Shown piece after piece: positions 27,906 through 37,749 of a DNA stretch of 64,000 bases (positions are counted from its first letter, which is position 1; each line of letters starts with the position of its first letter). The notes beneath the pieces are model-generated. The model was given only the letters and a program-made list of their open reading frames with translations. It was not told where the DNA came from and did no database searches. This DNA comes from Marine Group I thaumarchaeote SCGC AAA799-D11. Lineage in GTDB: Archaea > Thermoproteota > Nitrososphaeria > Nitrososphaerales > Nitrosopumilaceae. Location: NCBI GenBank assembly GCA_000746765.1, contig JOSY01000011.1:27200-91199 (forward strand), in the 5' to 3' direction. Made by a program: the position numbers and the translations under genes.

Positions 27906-28583
27906 CTATCCTAAACTGGAAATTAATGGTACAATATCCTTCTTGATACACACAATCATAGGGATGTCGTTTTTGACATATGATGAAACTTGAGTTTCCC
28001 TCAAATCCATTATCAGATCTTGAAAGTCCCTAACATTATCCACCTCAAATGCCAGCATGAAATCTTCATCATGAATTCCAAACGAGTATGTTGTGTTTAG
28101 AATTACTTGTGGGTATTTTTTACTAACTTCAATATGCTCATCCATTATCTCTTGTCTTTTTTCTTGAGGTAAGAGATACCATTCTCGAGTTTTTGTAAAT
28201 GGATAAACTATGACATGTTTCTTTGGTTCCATCCCAGTGATGAATCCATGCTCTTTTCCTTGTCCCTTTACGTAGATTGATGGTCTTGAACATGATAGAT
28301 ATGTTCTAGATGGAATGATGTATTTTCCAAAAACAGTTTTGTATAATTTTTCTATGGCTTTTTGAATCTCTTCTAATGAATTTCCAACAAACCATAGTAG
28401 AAAGTCTGCGTCATCTCTTAAACCTAAATTCGAATATGCTCTATATCTTATTCCAGAATTTTTCAAAATATTTTCTACTTCTTTTGCAGATTCTTCTTTT
28501 GCTAAATCTGCCATCCATCTCCATTTTGGATCAACTTTGAAAAATGAGAAATTGAAATAATATTGCTCGTTGTCCTCTGACAT
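27906..28583 (-). CDS. Chlorite dismutase-family (HemQ/Cld-like) protein
   Basis: 225 aa; HVIVYPFTKTREWYLLPQEKRQEIMDEHIEV...TTYSFGIHDEDFMLAFEVDNVRDFQDL. Confidence 0.75.
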   Translation of the reverse strand: MSEDNEQYYFNFSFFKVDPKWRWMADLAKEESAKEVENILKNSGIRYRAYSNLGLRDDADFLLWFVGNSLEEIQKAIEKLYKTVFGKYIIPSRTYLSCSRPSIYVKGQGKEHGFITGMEPKKHVIVYPFTKTREWYLLPQEKRQEIMDEHIEVSKKYPQVILNTTYSFGIHDEDFMLAFEVDNVRDFQDLIMDLRETQVSSYVKNDIPMIVCIKKDIVPLISSLG

Positions 28584-28628
28584 GTTTTGTACAATTTGAA
28601 AACCCTATTTAAACAAAAACTAGATTTT

Positions 28629-28841
28629 CTATTGTGAAATTTCTATAATTTTCTCTTTTGATTTGTGTCCTGTTTTTATCTGAACTTGTGATGTGGAAAC
28701 TTCAAAATATTTTGCAATCTTTTTGATAACCTCTTTGTTTGCTTCCCCCTTTACTGGTTTTGATTTTACTCCGATGATTATTTTATCATTCTCAATTTCA
28801 AAAAATTCTTCATTAAATTCTACTTGAACTTTGTAAATCAA
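28629..28841 (-). CDS. DUF167/YggU family protein
   Basis: IIIGVKSKPVKGEANKEVIKKIAKYFEVSTSQVQIKTGHKSKEKIIEI. Confidence 0.85.
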   Translation of the reverse strand: MIYKVQVEFNEEFFEIENDKIIIGVKSKPVKGEANKEVIKKIAKYFEVSTSQVQIKTGHKSKEKIIEISQ

Positions 28842-28865
28842 TTTTATGATGAACTTATAATTTGA

Positions 28866-29636
28866 CTATGCAGTTTGTTCTAAAACCCAATCATATCCTT
28901 CTGATTCGAGTTTGTCTGCAAGAGATGCATCTCCTGTTTTGAGAACTTTGCCTCTTGCAAATACATGAACATAGTCTAGTTTATCTAAGAATTTTAGAAT
29001 TCTTGCATAGTGGGTAATGACAATTACTGTTGCATCTTTGCCTGAAACTTGACTGATTGCTTTTGCAACTGCTTGAACTGCATCAATATCTAAACCAGAA
29101 TCTGGTTCATCTAAAATTGAAATTTTTGGTTTTAGTACTGCCATTTGTAAAACTTCTGCTCTCTTTTTTTCTCCTCCAGAGAAACCTTCGTTGAGATATC
29201 TTGAAAGAAACTCTTCTTTTAATCCAACTTTTTCCAAATTCTCTTTAAGATATTTTTGAAACTCTCTTACTGTGATGAATACTTCTCTATCGTCACCTTC
29301 AAGTGCTTTACTTAGAGAATTGTAAGCTGTTCTAAGAAAATGAGAAAATCCTACACCAGAAACTTCTGTTGGATATTGGAATCCTAAGAATAATCCCTTC
29401 TTTGCTCTTTCATCTGCAGTTAATTCTAAAATGCTTTCTCCATCTAACAAAATATCTCCTTGTGTTACTTCGTATTTTGGATGTGCAAGTAATGTGTAAG
29501 CTAATGTACTTTTTCCTGAACCGTTAGGTCCCATGATGGCATGAACTTCTCCAGGTCCTGTTTTCAAATTAACTCCTTTGAGAATTTCTTTTCCTTCTCT
29601 TGTAACATGAAGATCTTTGATTTCAAGAACTGCCAT
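28866..29636 (-). CDS. sufC: Fe-S assembly ATPase SufC
   Basis: MAVLEIKDLHV, IMGPNGSGKSTLAYTLLAHP, GFSGGEKKRAEVLQMAVLKPKISILDEPDSGLDIDAV. Confidence 0.95.
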   Translation of the reverse strand: MAVLEIKDLHVTREGKEILKGVNLKTGPGEVHAIMGPNGSGKSTLAYTLLAHPKYEVTQGDILLDGESILELTADERAKKGLFLGFQYPTEVSGVGFSHFLRTAYNSLSKALEGDDREVFITVREFQKYLKENLEKVGLKEEFLSRYLNEGFSGGEKKRAEVLQMAVLKPKISILDEPDSGLDIDAVQAVAKAISQVSGKDATVIVITHYARILKFLDKLDYVHVFARGKVLKTGDASLADKLESEGYDWVLEQTA

Positions 29637-29731
29637 GTTGCGCAATGTTTTGTTTCTATATATAATACCGACGAAATTTAGCTAATCCTAACGTGTTGTT
29701 TTGATAATAAAATGAAAAGAGGGGGGGGGTG

Positions 29732-30688
29732 TTAATATTTGGCCAGAGATGGTCTCAAAGTAATTTTGAGTTTGTAATTTGTTAGAATCTCTTTACATCT
29801 ATTTCTGATAGTAACTTCAGTTACTCCTGCAATACTTGAAACGTCTCTTTGGAGTACGTTTTGACCAAGCAGGACTGATGACACGTACAGATATGCTGCG
29901 GCAATTCCATTTGGAGCTTTTCCATCTGCAATGCTGCTATCTTTTGTCTTCTCTGCAATTTCTAAGGCTAGTCTCTCTACTCTGACCTCAGTTTGTGTCA
30001 TGTTTGCTATCTTTGAGATGTATTTGTCCATGGTTACTACTGGGGCAGTTAATTGTCCCATTTCCATTACCATGGTTCTGTAGTATCTTGCTGCAAGTTT
30101 TGTTTTTGATTTAACGTCTTTTGGTGGACATATTCCACGAATAATTTCTTCTAGTGATCTTACTACATCACATTGTTTGCATGCCATGTAAATTGTAGCT
30201 GCTGTAATACTAACTACTGATTTTCCCTTCACATCAACATGTCCATCCAAGTTTCTGTATATCATAGAAGCCGTCTCCAACACATTTTTTGAAAGACCTA
30301 GACCATCACATGTTTCGCCCATTTTTGTTAAAACATTTGCAAGTCGTCTTTCTTTTGGTGTGGATACTCTTACTCTTTGTTGCCACTTTCTAAGATTGTG
30401 CATTTGGTTTGCAACTTCGTGGTTGATTGTTTTTCCACTAAAGTCTTTTGAACTAATTGCTATCTCAGTTGTAATTCCCAAATCATGTTGGGAATAAGTT
30501 GTTTGTCCGGTTGCTCTTGCTAACTTCATTTTGTCTTCGAGATTCGAACTTATTGTTTCTGGACCATAATCTGCCACTTGATCATCGACTACTACGCCGC
30601 AACCAGAGCAGATTATTTCTCCGTTCTGCATGTCATTAACTACTGTTGCTTGACATTCAGGACAGTTTTGTTTTTCTAGTACATTCAT
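29732..30688 (-). CDS. tfb: Transcription initiation factor IIB
   Basis: Zn ribbon CPECQATVVNDMQNGEIICSGCGVVVDD, two cyclin-like repeats. Confidence 0.95.
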   Translation of the reverse strand: MNVLEKQNCPECQATVVNDMQNGEIICSGCGVVVDDQVADYGPETISSNLEDKMKLARATGQTTYSQHDLGITTEIAISSKDFSGKTINHEVANQMHNLRKWQQRVRVSTPKERRLANVLTKMGETCDGLGLSKNVLETASMIYRNLDGHVDVKGKSVVSITAATIYMACKQCDVVRSLEEIIRGICPPKDVKSKTKLAARYYRTMVMEMGQLTAPVVTMDKYISKIANMTQTEVRVERLALEIAEKTKDSSIADGKAPNGIAAAYLYVSSVLLGQNVLQRDVSSIAGVTEVTIRNRCKEILTNYKLKITLRPSLAKY

Positions 30689-30954
30689 TTTCTTCTTCTC
30701 CTAAATTTTTTCTTTGAATTGTCAGGAGAATGTTCTGTTGCGAAAACACTTTTGCCAATGTATCTTTTGATATTGTTTGTTAACGGAGTTGCGGATGCAA
30801 ATGGTCTTCTTACTGGACCAATCAATTCCATTACTTTCGCAACTCTAGTTCCCTTCTCGTCGCAGAGTATTTGTCCTTCAACTAATTTGTTAGATAGTTG
30901 AATGATTACCCTGCCACTACCGGCTAGGTGCATTATTTCGCCTACCTCCTGCAA
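30685..30954 (-). CDS. H/ACA RNP protein Gar1-like
   Basis: 89 aa, GTRVAKVMELIGPVRRPFASATPL, Arg/Lys-rich tail; next to TFB. Confidence 0.8.
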   Translation of the reverse strand: MQEVGEIMHLAGSGRVIIQLSNKLVEGQILCDEKGTRVAKVMELIGPVRRPFASATPLTNNIKRYIGKSVFATEHSPDNSKKKFRRRRK

Positions 30955-31028
30955 TTAAAAACACTAATCATGATATTCTTATCATAGACTTCTGTCAACT
31001 TTACTTTAGCTAAGAGCTAGATTTGATT

Positions 31029-31328
31029 TTATTTTGATTGTTTGGACCTTTTTGCAACAAGTTTTTCAGAAATTTTGTTAAGAATTTTTGTCTTAGAGGA
31101 TCCTTTTGGTAAAACAACATACCCTGACCTGACAAATGGTCTTTTAGGAAATCTTACTTTGTCATCTGATTCTGTAATTTCAAATCCTGCTGATTTTGTT
31201 GCATCCATCAATTCTTTTAATGAAGGATCGAAAACGCATTTCTCTAATCCTAATCTTCTACCTTTTGATTTTTTTAAATTCTTGTTGAAATAATCCAACC
31301 AGATTACGACGTGTTCGTAATCTTTCAT
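31029..31328 (-). CDS. srp19: Signal recognition particle 19 kDa protein
   Basis: VVIWLDYFNKNLKKSKGRRLGLEKCVFDPSLKELMDA. Confidence 0.88.
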   Translation of the reverse strand: MKDYEHVVIWLDYFNKNLKKSKGRRLGLEKCVFDPSLKELMDATKSAGFEITESDDKVRFPKRPFVRSGYVVLPKGSSKTKILNKISEKLVAKRSKQSK

Positions 31329-31329
31329 T

Positions 31330-31713
31330 TTATTCCTTTACTAAAACTGCGTTAACGATTCCGTTTTGTCCTGGTTTTGAAACAACTCTGCATTTACCTT
31401 CTTGTGTTTCAAGAATTGCACCTTTTGTAATGATGCCACGTCTTTTGTAATCGTTGTTTGTTGCATTGTCTAATACTTTGAGAATTTTTGTTTTCTTTAC
31501 TTTTGCATCTCCTGTTGCAAGATTAACAAAATCAATTGTCTTAACAGCTGTTTTTCTATTTTTTCCACGAACTGCTCTTGTTACTGTAACTTGAGCTCCT
31601 GTTACAGCTTCATTTGGATATCTATCAGTTTCATACTTTCGTCTAATTCTAAGTGGATGTCTTCGTCCTCCAGTTGTTTTACTGGTTGCTAAATTCTCTA
31701 CTGATTTTCTCAC
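31330..31713 (-). CDS. rps8e: Ribosomal protein S8e
   Basis: TSKTTGGRRHPLRIRRKYETDRYPNEA, RGIITKGAILETQEGKCRV. Confidence 0.93.
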   Translation of the reverse strand: MRKSVENLATSKTTGGRRHPLRIRRKYETDRYPNEAVTGAQVTVTRAVRGKNRKTAVKTIDFVNLATGDAKVKKTKILKVLDNATNNDYKRRGIITKGAILETQEGKCRVVSKPGQNGIVNAVLVKE

Positions 31714-31781
31714 GAAAACTTGTCTGAATCACTCTAATTTATACAAAACGCAAAAAATTAGCCTTAAAGCAAAAAATTTGC

Positions 31782-32360
31782 TTAGTTTACTTCTGTTGCT
31801 ATTTGGGGTACAGGATTTGTATGTCTTGTACTTGCAGTTTTTCTGACTTTTGAGAATAGTCTCTGTTTTAGATCTTCTACATCTCCTTGAATTCCAAAAT
31901 ATTTTTGGAACTTTTCTGTTGTAGTGTAAATTTTGATTCTCCCAACATTTTGGTGAGTGATGTAATCTAATTGTCTAAGTTCTTTCAAATGTGCATAAAC
32001 TCCAGAACCTCTGACTTCTACAAGCTGCTTGGATGATATTGGTTGCTGATATGCAATGTATGACAATGTCTTAAGGGTGGCATTTGGAAGAACTGGTTTT
32101 GAAGCATATCTTTTGACTGTAGCGCTATATTCAGGTTTGAGTTGCATAACATAAGATCCATCTGGAAGTATGACTACTTCAAGTGCTTTGAAGGCGGACT
32201 TTGTCTTTTTCATAATGTTTTGAAGAATATCTAACGTCTTTGTTCTTGATTCCGTGCCTGAGGCTCTGATGATGTCTTCTATTCGTAGCGGTCTACCTGC
32301 TGAATAAAGTGCGGCTTCTACTCTTGCTGTTGCTACGTTAATGTCTTCAATTTTGGCCAA
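31782..32360 (-). CDS. scpB: Segregation and condensation protein B
   Basis: VEAALYSAGRPLRIEDI, ALKTLSYIAYQQPISSKQLVEVRGSGVYAHLKEL. Confidence 0.9.
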   Translation of the reverse strand: MAKIEDINVATARVEAALYSAGRPLRIEDIIRASGTESRTKTLDILQNIMKKTKSAFKALEVVILPDGSYVMQLKPEYSATVKRYASKPVLPNATLKTLSYIAYQQPISSKQLVEVRGSGVYAHLKELRQLDYITHQNVGRIKIYTTTEKFQKYFGIQGDVEDLKQRLFSKVRKTASTRHTNPVPQIATEVN

Positions 32361-32414
32361 TTACTCGTTCATTCCTCCAAAATATAGTTAAAGAAACCCT
32401 TTCTTCATTTTTGA

Positions 32415-33092
32415 TCAGTTTGTTAATTCTTCTTTTATTACTGTAATTTTGATATCATCTTCCGCCTGTTCTAAATCCACTTTTTGGTCTCTTGCCAAAA
32501 ATAATATTGCAAAGAAGCATCTGATTGAATCAACAGGGTCTAATTCTTCAATTATGTTTTGCAGTAACCCATGTCCTGCATTTGCAATTTTTTTCATAAC
32601 CAAGTCTTCGTATTTTCCAATTATGCTTTCAAGTGAAATAAAATATTCTTGAAAGTCTGGTGCTTCTATTGGTTCTATCTCTACTTGCCTGTTTCTTCTT
32701 GATTGAGGGTTTGCAATTGTACCAATTAGGTTTTGAAGCAAACCTAACAAATCATCTAATGATACTGGGTATGTAGACTCGTGTCTGTATGGCATCTCGA
32801 TTAAGTCGATATCTACGTCAGTTCTTTGATGCATTGGTTTTTTCTGCATTGCAGCCCTTTGTAATGCGAAAATACTTTCTACTTTCATTCGGTAAATTAG
32901 TGATGATGATAGTGCTGCCATTCCTGCTACTTTGAGGTCTTTCTTACCTGATTTTTCAAGAATTTTTATCAATAAATTCAAAATTTGGATTAAATCAATC
33001 TCCCACACGTCTTTTTTGACAACTGATTGGGGGCTAAACAGAATGTTTACTGGTTCTTGTGAAATGCTGTTAGGTGTAGGTGATTCACTCAC
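32415..33092 (-). CDS. scpA: Segregation and condensation protein A (kleisin)
   Basis: 225 aa, PQSVVKKDVWEIDLIQILNLLIKILEKSGKKDLKVAGMAALSSSLIYRMKVESIF; next to scpB. Confidence 0.8.
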   Translation of the reverse strand: MSESPTPNSISQEPVNILFSPQSVVKKDVWEIDLIQILNLLIKILEKSGKKDLKVAGMAALSSSLIYRMKVESIFALQRAAMQKKPMHQRTDVDIDLIEMPYRHESTYPVSLDDLLGLLQNLIGTIANPQSRRNRQVEIEPIEAPDFQEYFISLESIIGKYEDLVMKKIANAGHGLLQNIIEELDPVDSIRCFFAILFLARDQKVDLEQAEDDIKITVIKEELTN

Positions 33093-33186
33093 ACGAATAT
33101 TTTCTTCCTATTCAATAATATCTAAGGGCTCTATTTTTTTCTCATATCCAGTCAACTCTTATATTGTTAGTACCAAAAGCAATTTT

Positions 33187-34239
33187 ATGAAATCCGCCAG
33201 AATTCCAGGCCCAAATGAACCTCTAACAATATCTGAATCTGAAAATCCAAAACCTTCTGGAACTCAGGTTTTACTAAAGGTAAAATCTGAAGGTGTATGT
33301 CATAGTGATTTGCATCTGTGGGAGGGCGGATACGACCTTGGAGATGGGCAATTTTTGAAAGTTACTGATAGAGGCGTAAAATACCCTGTAACTCCTGGAC
33401 ATGAAATCGTTGGAACTATTGAACAAGTTGGAGAAAATGTTTCCAATGTTTCTGTAGGTGATGACGTACTAGTTTTTCCATGGATGGGATGTGGTGAATG
33501 TCCTGCATGTAAAGTTGGAAATGAAAATCTTTGTGATGCTCCAAAATCAATGGGATTATTTCAAAATGGTGGTTATGCTGATTATGTTTTAGTTCCTAAT
33601 TCTAAATATTTAGCAAAACTTGATGGTGTTGATCCTGACTCTGCAACTTCACTTGCTTGTTCTGGACTAACTGCATATACTGCTATTAAGAAAGCAAATC
33701 AAAACACTCCGGAATTCATTGTAATTGTTGGTGCAGGTGGATTAGGATTAATGGGAGTTCAAATTGCAAGTGAGATTACTAATGCAAAAATTATTTGTGT
33801 TGATTTAGATGATGCAAAACTAGAAACTGCCAAAGAAATGGGTGCTCACTTTACTGTAAACTCTAAAGATCCTGATACTGTTCAAAAAATTATGTCAATA
33901 TGTAATGATAAAGGTGCAGACAGTGTAGTTGATTTTGTCAATGCACCTCCTACTGTAAAAACTGGTCTGGCCGTGTTGAGAAAAAGAGGAAATCTTGTTC
34001 TAGTTGGATTGTTTGGTGGCTCTTTGGAGTTGTCTCTTGTTACAGTTCCTCTCAAATCAATTACAATTCAAGGTGCATACACTGGAAACTATAATGATAT
34101 GGTGGAATTACTTGCTCTTGCAAGAAAAGGAACAATCAACCCAGTTATATCAAAAAGATATTCTCTTGATGAAGCAAATTCTGCATTACAAGATTTGAAA
34201 GATCGTAAAATTCTTGGACGTGCAGTTATCAACCCATAA
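33187..34239 (+). CDS. Zinc-dependent alcohol dehydrogenase family protein
   Basis: EGVCHSDLHLWEGGY, GHEIVGTIEQVG, CGECPACKVGNENLC, VGAGGLGLMGVQIA; start trimmed from ORF at 32932. Confidence 0.92.
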   Translation: MKSARIPGPNEPLTISESENPKPSGTQVLLKVKSEGVCHSDLHLWEGGYDLGDGQFLKVTDRGVKYPVTPGHEIVGTIEQVGENVSNVSVGDDVLVFPWMGCGECPACKVGNENLCDAPKSMGLFQNGGYADYVLVPNSKYLAKLDGVDPDSATSLACSGLTAYTAIKKANQNTPEFIVIVGAGGLGLMGVQIASEITNAKIICVDLDDAKLETAKEMGAHFTVNSKDPDTVQKIMSICNDKGADSVVDFVNAPPTVKTGLAVLRKRGNLVLVGLFGGSLELSLVTVPLKSITIQGAYTGNYNDMVELLALARKGTINPVISKRYSLDEANSALQDLKDRKILGRAVINP

Positions 34240-34285
34240 CCAATTACTGTAAATCTTATTAAATCAAAAAACTTACTGTTCAATA

Positions 34286-35036
34286 TTGGACGTTAAAACA
34301 GGTAGTGAGGTTGCATTAGCACATCTAAAAAATAAACAATTCATTACTGCTCATACGTTATTTTCTGACCAAGCAGAATCTGTAAAAAAAATCAGAACCT
34401 ATCAAATCTGCATTATTGTATTTGTTAGCTGCTGAATGTAAAAAACAACACGGAAAAGATTCTGAAAATGAAATTGCAGAAGCTGGAGATTTGTTTTTGA
34501 AATATTCTAACCGCAAAGATGCAGATAACGTAAAAGGTGCATTACTTTGTGCATCAAAATGTTTTTTGAGTTTGGGAGACTTTGATAAAGCAAGAGACAC
34601 ATATCAGCAAGCAAAAACAATGTTTACAGAATCTCCTCAAATTACAAGACCTGTTGTAATTATTGATGACAGTAAAGCTATAGCATTGAAATTACAGACT
34701 TATGTTGAAAAACTAGGATACTCTGACATTCATGTTTTTGAAAATGGCAAGACTGGTGTTAAAGGATGTAAAGATTTATTCTCTGAGGGAAAACATCCTA
34801 TACTTCTTTTGGATATGGGATTGCCTGATCTTGAAGGTGATACTGTTGCAGAAAAATTACTAAAAGAAAAATTAGATTTACAGATTGTCGTCATAACTGC
34901 TGATGAGAAAACTACTGAACGTGTAAACAAGACACTTAGTTCTGGTGTATCTGCATTTATACAGAAACCTTTCACACTTGATGAAGTCAAAAAAGCAATA
35001 GATGTAGCAGAATCTGAGTATGATCTATTACAATAA
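34286..35036 (+). pseudogene. Response-regulator-like protein gene interrupted by a frameshift at an A8 tract (34384-34391)
   Basis: Frame 2: (M)DVKTGSEVALAHLKNKQFITAHTLFSDQAESVKK; frame 0 continues SEPIKSALLYLLAAECKKQHGKD... into receiver domain PVVIIDDSKAIALKL...ILLLDMGLPDLEGD...FIQKPF; skipping one A joins them. Confidence 0.65.
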
Positions 35037-35528
35037 CAAAAGTGACATGTTGAGAATGTTTACATCTCTGATGTCTATCTCATTGATTCTATAATCAATT
35101 AATCCTTCAGAGAATTTTTCAACAATTTTTTCTGATGTATTGTCTTTTTCAGATTCGATTTGAACAATTACTTGCATGTTCCATTCTCCTTCCATGTTTG
35201 CAACAAGAACGTAATTATTTAATTTTTTAACAAAATCTGTAATAGAATCTCTAACTGCCTCAAGTGATTTTGATGGTTTTAATTTCATCATTACTGATTG
35301 ATACTTGTTAATTCCTGATACGTCTGTTAGAACAGCTTTGTATCCTTTGATAATTCCACTTTTCTCTAAACGTTCAATTCTTTTTCTAATTGTTCTATCT
35401 GAAACATCATGTCCTGATTTTTCTAATTCTGCGGCGATTTCCTTTGATGAGGTTCTTGCATTATTGTTAAGAATTTCAATAATTTTCTGATCTACTTTGT
35501 CTAGATTAGACCAAGCATCCTCACTCAT
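35028..35528 (-). CDS. Lrp/AsnC family transcriptional regulator
   Basis: KVDQKIIEILNNNARTSSKEIAAELEKSGHDVSDRTIRKRIERLEKSGIIKGYKAVL. Confidence 0.88.
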   Translation of the reverse strand: MSEDAWSNLDKVDQKIIEILNNNARTSSKEIAAELEKSGHDVSDRTIRKRIERLEKSGIIKGYKAVLTDVSGINKYQSVMMKLKPSKSLEAVRDSITDFVKKLNNYVLVANMEGEWNMQVIVQIESEKDNTSEKIVEKFSEGLIDYRINEIDIRDVNILNMSLLLL

Positions 35529-35588
35529 ACAAGTAAGAAAAACTAATGCTTTTTGTATTTTTGGCTTATTCTATGCTTGTATTACTGA

Positions 35589-36152
35589 TTATTCTTCTAA
35601 AATCCAACCTGATTCAAACAAGTTACTATCTTGCTCTTCACCAATTTCTGTGGCAAACCTCCAGATGAATGGATACTCTGTATTCATCTGTTCTTTAATT
35701 TTCATTAATGATTCTATTTCAGAATTCAAATTTTCATCAGCTGTTTTGTACTCTTTACAAAATTTGCATTTCTCATCAAGTGTAATTGGATCTGATTCAA
35801 TCAGTGGGTATGTTCTGCATGCAAGAGGTCTGTCTTTGTAAATTTTACATGGAAATCCGTTATGAGGTGATTTGTTTCCACTTTCTGTATCTAAAAAGGG
35901 ACAAGTGTTTCCATTCTTTTCAACTCCCATCATCTGATATGCCAAAATTTTAGTAGGAATTGTATCTCTATCCTTAGAAACTCCTATTCTGGGTAAAATT
36001 TTAACATCTAAATTGTTCTCATCTGCTAATTTTTCCATTCTTTCTTTTTCCTCTGGTAATATCAAAACCCCAATCTTCCCAAATTTTTTACTTGGATAGT
36101 ATTCTCTTTCAATACAGCACTGAGAACACTCATCGATACACTTGAATTCCAC
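35589..36152 (-). CDS. YkgJ-type cysteine-cluster protein
   Basis: CIDECSQCCIEREYYPS, NTCPFLD, FPCKIYKDRPLACRTYPLI, CKFCKEY. Confidence 0.85.
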   Translation of the reverse strand: MEFKCIDECSQCCIEREYYPSKKFGKIGVLILPEEKERMEKLADENNLDVKILPRIGVSKDRDTIPTKILAYQMMGVEKNGNTCPFLDTESGNKSPHNGFPCKIYKDRPLACRTYPLIESDPITLDEKCKFCKEYKTADENLNSEIESLMKIKEQMNTEYPFIWRFATEIGEEQDSNLFESGWILEE

Positions 36153-36237
36153 AATTTCTTTTTACTTTCAACGCATAAAACTCATTATAAAAAATCAAAA
36201 ACCTATCAGTTATATGCTTATAATGTGAATTACACTC

Positions 36238-36549
36238 ATGGGTAAGCGCCAAGTAAAAAGTGAAAGTGCATTAAAAGAGATTCGTCTTCCTGAAGAAGGT
36301 GAACTATTTGGTAGAGTTCTCAAAATGCTTGGCGGTGAAAATGTCTTAATCAAATGTACTGACAATGTCACAAGAAGAGGTAGAATTAGAGGTAAACTGA
36401 AGAGAAGAGTTTGGATAAGAGACAATGATATCGTAATCATTGCACCATGGGACTTTAATGAATCTGAAAAAGGTGACATAGTTTGGAGATTTACACTTCC
36501 TCAAGTTGAATGGCTAAAGGAAAATGGACACATTCCAAAAGATTTCTAA
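36238..36549 (+). CDS. Translation initiation factor aIF1A
   Basis: EIRLPEEGELFGRVLKMLGGENVLIKCTDNVTRRGRIRGKLKRRVWIRDNDIVIIAPWDF. Confidence 0.95.
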   Translation: MGKRQVKSESALKEIRLPEEGELFGRVLKMLGGENVLIKCTDNVTRRGRIRGKLKRRVWIRDNDIVIIAPWDFNESEKGDIVWRFTLPQVEWLKENGHIPKDF

Positions 36550-36594
36550 TTTAACACCTTAGTTAATATAGTGAGAGAATCATCTCCATACTAA

Positions 36595-36786
36595 ATGGAA
36601 CAAGGTACCGTAAAATGGTTTAACCGTACTAAGGGCTTTGGTTTTATTGAAAGAGAAGGTGGAGACGATCTATTTGTTCACAAAACAGATGTTGACGGAT
36701 TCATCAACGAAGGCGATAAAGTCGAGTTTGAAATCGGTGAAGGCAAAAAAGGCCCAGCAGCACAAAAAGTCAAAAAAACAGAATAG
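36595..36786 (+). CDS. cspA: Cold shock domain protein
   Basis: [32 protein letters not shown]. Confidence 0.95.
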   Translation: MEQGTVKWFNRTKGFGFIEREGGDDLFVHKTDVDGFINEGDKVEFEIGEGKKGPAAQKVKKTE

Positions 36787-36882
36787 ACAATGAATTTTTA
36801 ATTTAAGATTTCATCTTATGTTTTCTTAACCTAGTCTATCTTTTTATTATTTTTACAATTATTTTTAATCAAAAATTTGTGG

Positions 36883-37006
36883 TCCCAAGCGAAGGAATTG
36901 AACCTTCGACAACCCGGTTTCTGTATGCCTGATATGCTGTTATTCGGTCAGCCATCTAAAGCCAACAACTACAGCCGGAAGCTCTACCAGGCTGAGCTAG
37001 CTTGGG
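36883..37006 (-). tRNA. tRNA-Tyr(GTA) with ~50-nt intron (36919-36968)
   Basis: Acceptor CCCAAGC/GCTTGGG, D-arm GCTC...GAGC, loop CTGTAG then 50 nt then A38, stem TCCGG/CCGGG, T-arm GAAGG-TTCAATT-CCTTC; mature length 74 nt. Confidence 0.9.
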
Positions 37007-37106
37007 ACAAGAAAAACGAAGTTTACTGCTATTAAAAAACTATCGTAGCGATTTGATCTACTTATCAATATAAGCATAAATAGTCTCCAACGTTGTTGAA
37101 TGTTTA

Positions 37107-37715
37107 ATGTCTGAGCTAAAACTATCCTACTCAGGTTATGTTTGTGCACCTTACCTTCACACCCATGAGTCAATTGAACTAAAAGAATCATGGTTGAACT
37201 CAAAAAATATTGAAAGATTATACTTTGTTACTGGGACATTTTCATCAGAAAGCAAACCCTATTTTTCAGATTCTACAAACCACTATCTTTTAGCAAAATT
37301 CAAGGATAGTGCAAAAATTGCAGATGATCTTGCTGCCCATAACCAAGAAAAAACATCTTTTGTCTTTAATGTAAAAGACGATCTATTTCAGCATGAAGTT
37401 CTTGGAGATGTTAATTTTGTTTCTGTATATTATTTGGAATATGGTGAAGATGAAGATGTTTCTGAAATTGCTCATTTATTGGTAAAAAAAGAACAAATCG
37501 AGAGTGCTGGAATAGGAAACATGGAAACATTTTGTAAAAACCCATCAAAATTTACATTCCCTTACTCTGAAAATATTATAGTAATTGAAGTTGCAAGCGA
37601 AAAGAGTCATCAAAGTGTCAAAAAATATTGTGAGCAAACAAGAAGAGATGCTAACAGAAAAGGTCTGTCGATGACTAATTTGATGAGTCTTTCAATTTTA
37701 GAACAACTAAAGTAG
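37107..37715 (+). CDS. Conserved hypothetical protein
   Basis: 202 aa uninterrupted ORF between tRNA-Tyr and eIF5A. Confidence 0.6.
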   Translation: MSELKLSYSGYVCAPYLHTHESIELKESWLNSKNIERLYFVTGTFSSESKPYFSDSTNHYLLAKFKDSAKIADDLAAHNQEKTSFVFNVKDDLFQHEVLGDVNFVSVYYLEYGEDEDVSEIAHLLVKKEQIESAGIGNMETFCKNPSKFTFPYSENIIVIEVASEKSHQSVKKYCEQTRRDANRKGLSMTNLMSLSILEQLK

Positions 37716-37749
37716 AAAAGTTAAATATTCGACCAAAAACTGTTTTTGC

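Noticed and set aside
34416-35036. Response regulator as a complete gene starting at TTG 34416
   Set aside because: Upstream sequence in another frame continues the protein naturally; better explained as one gene frameshifted at A8.
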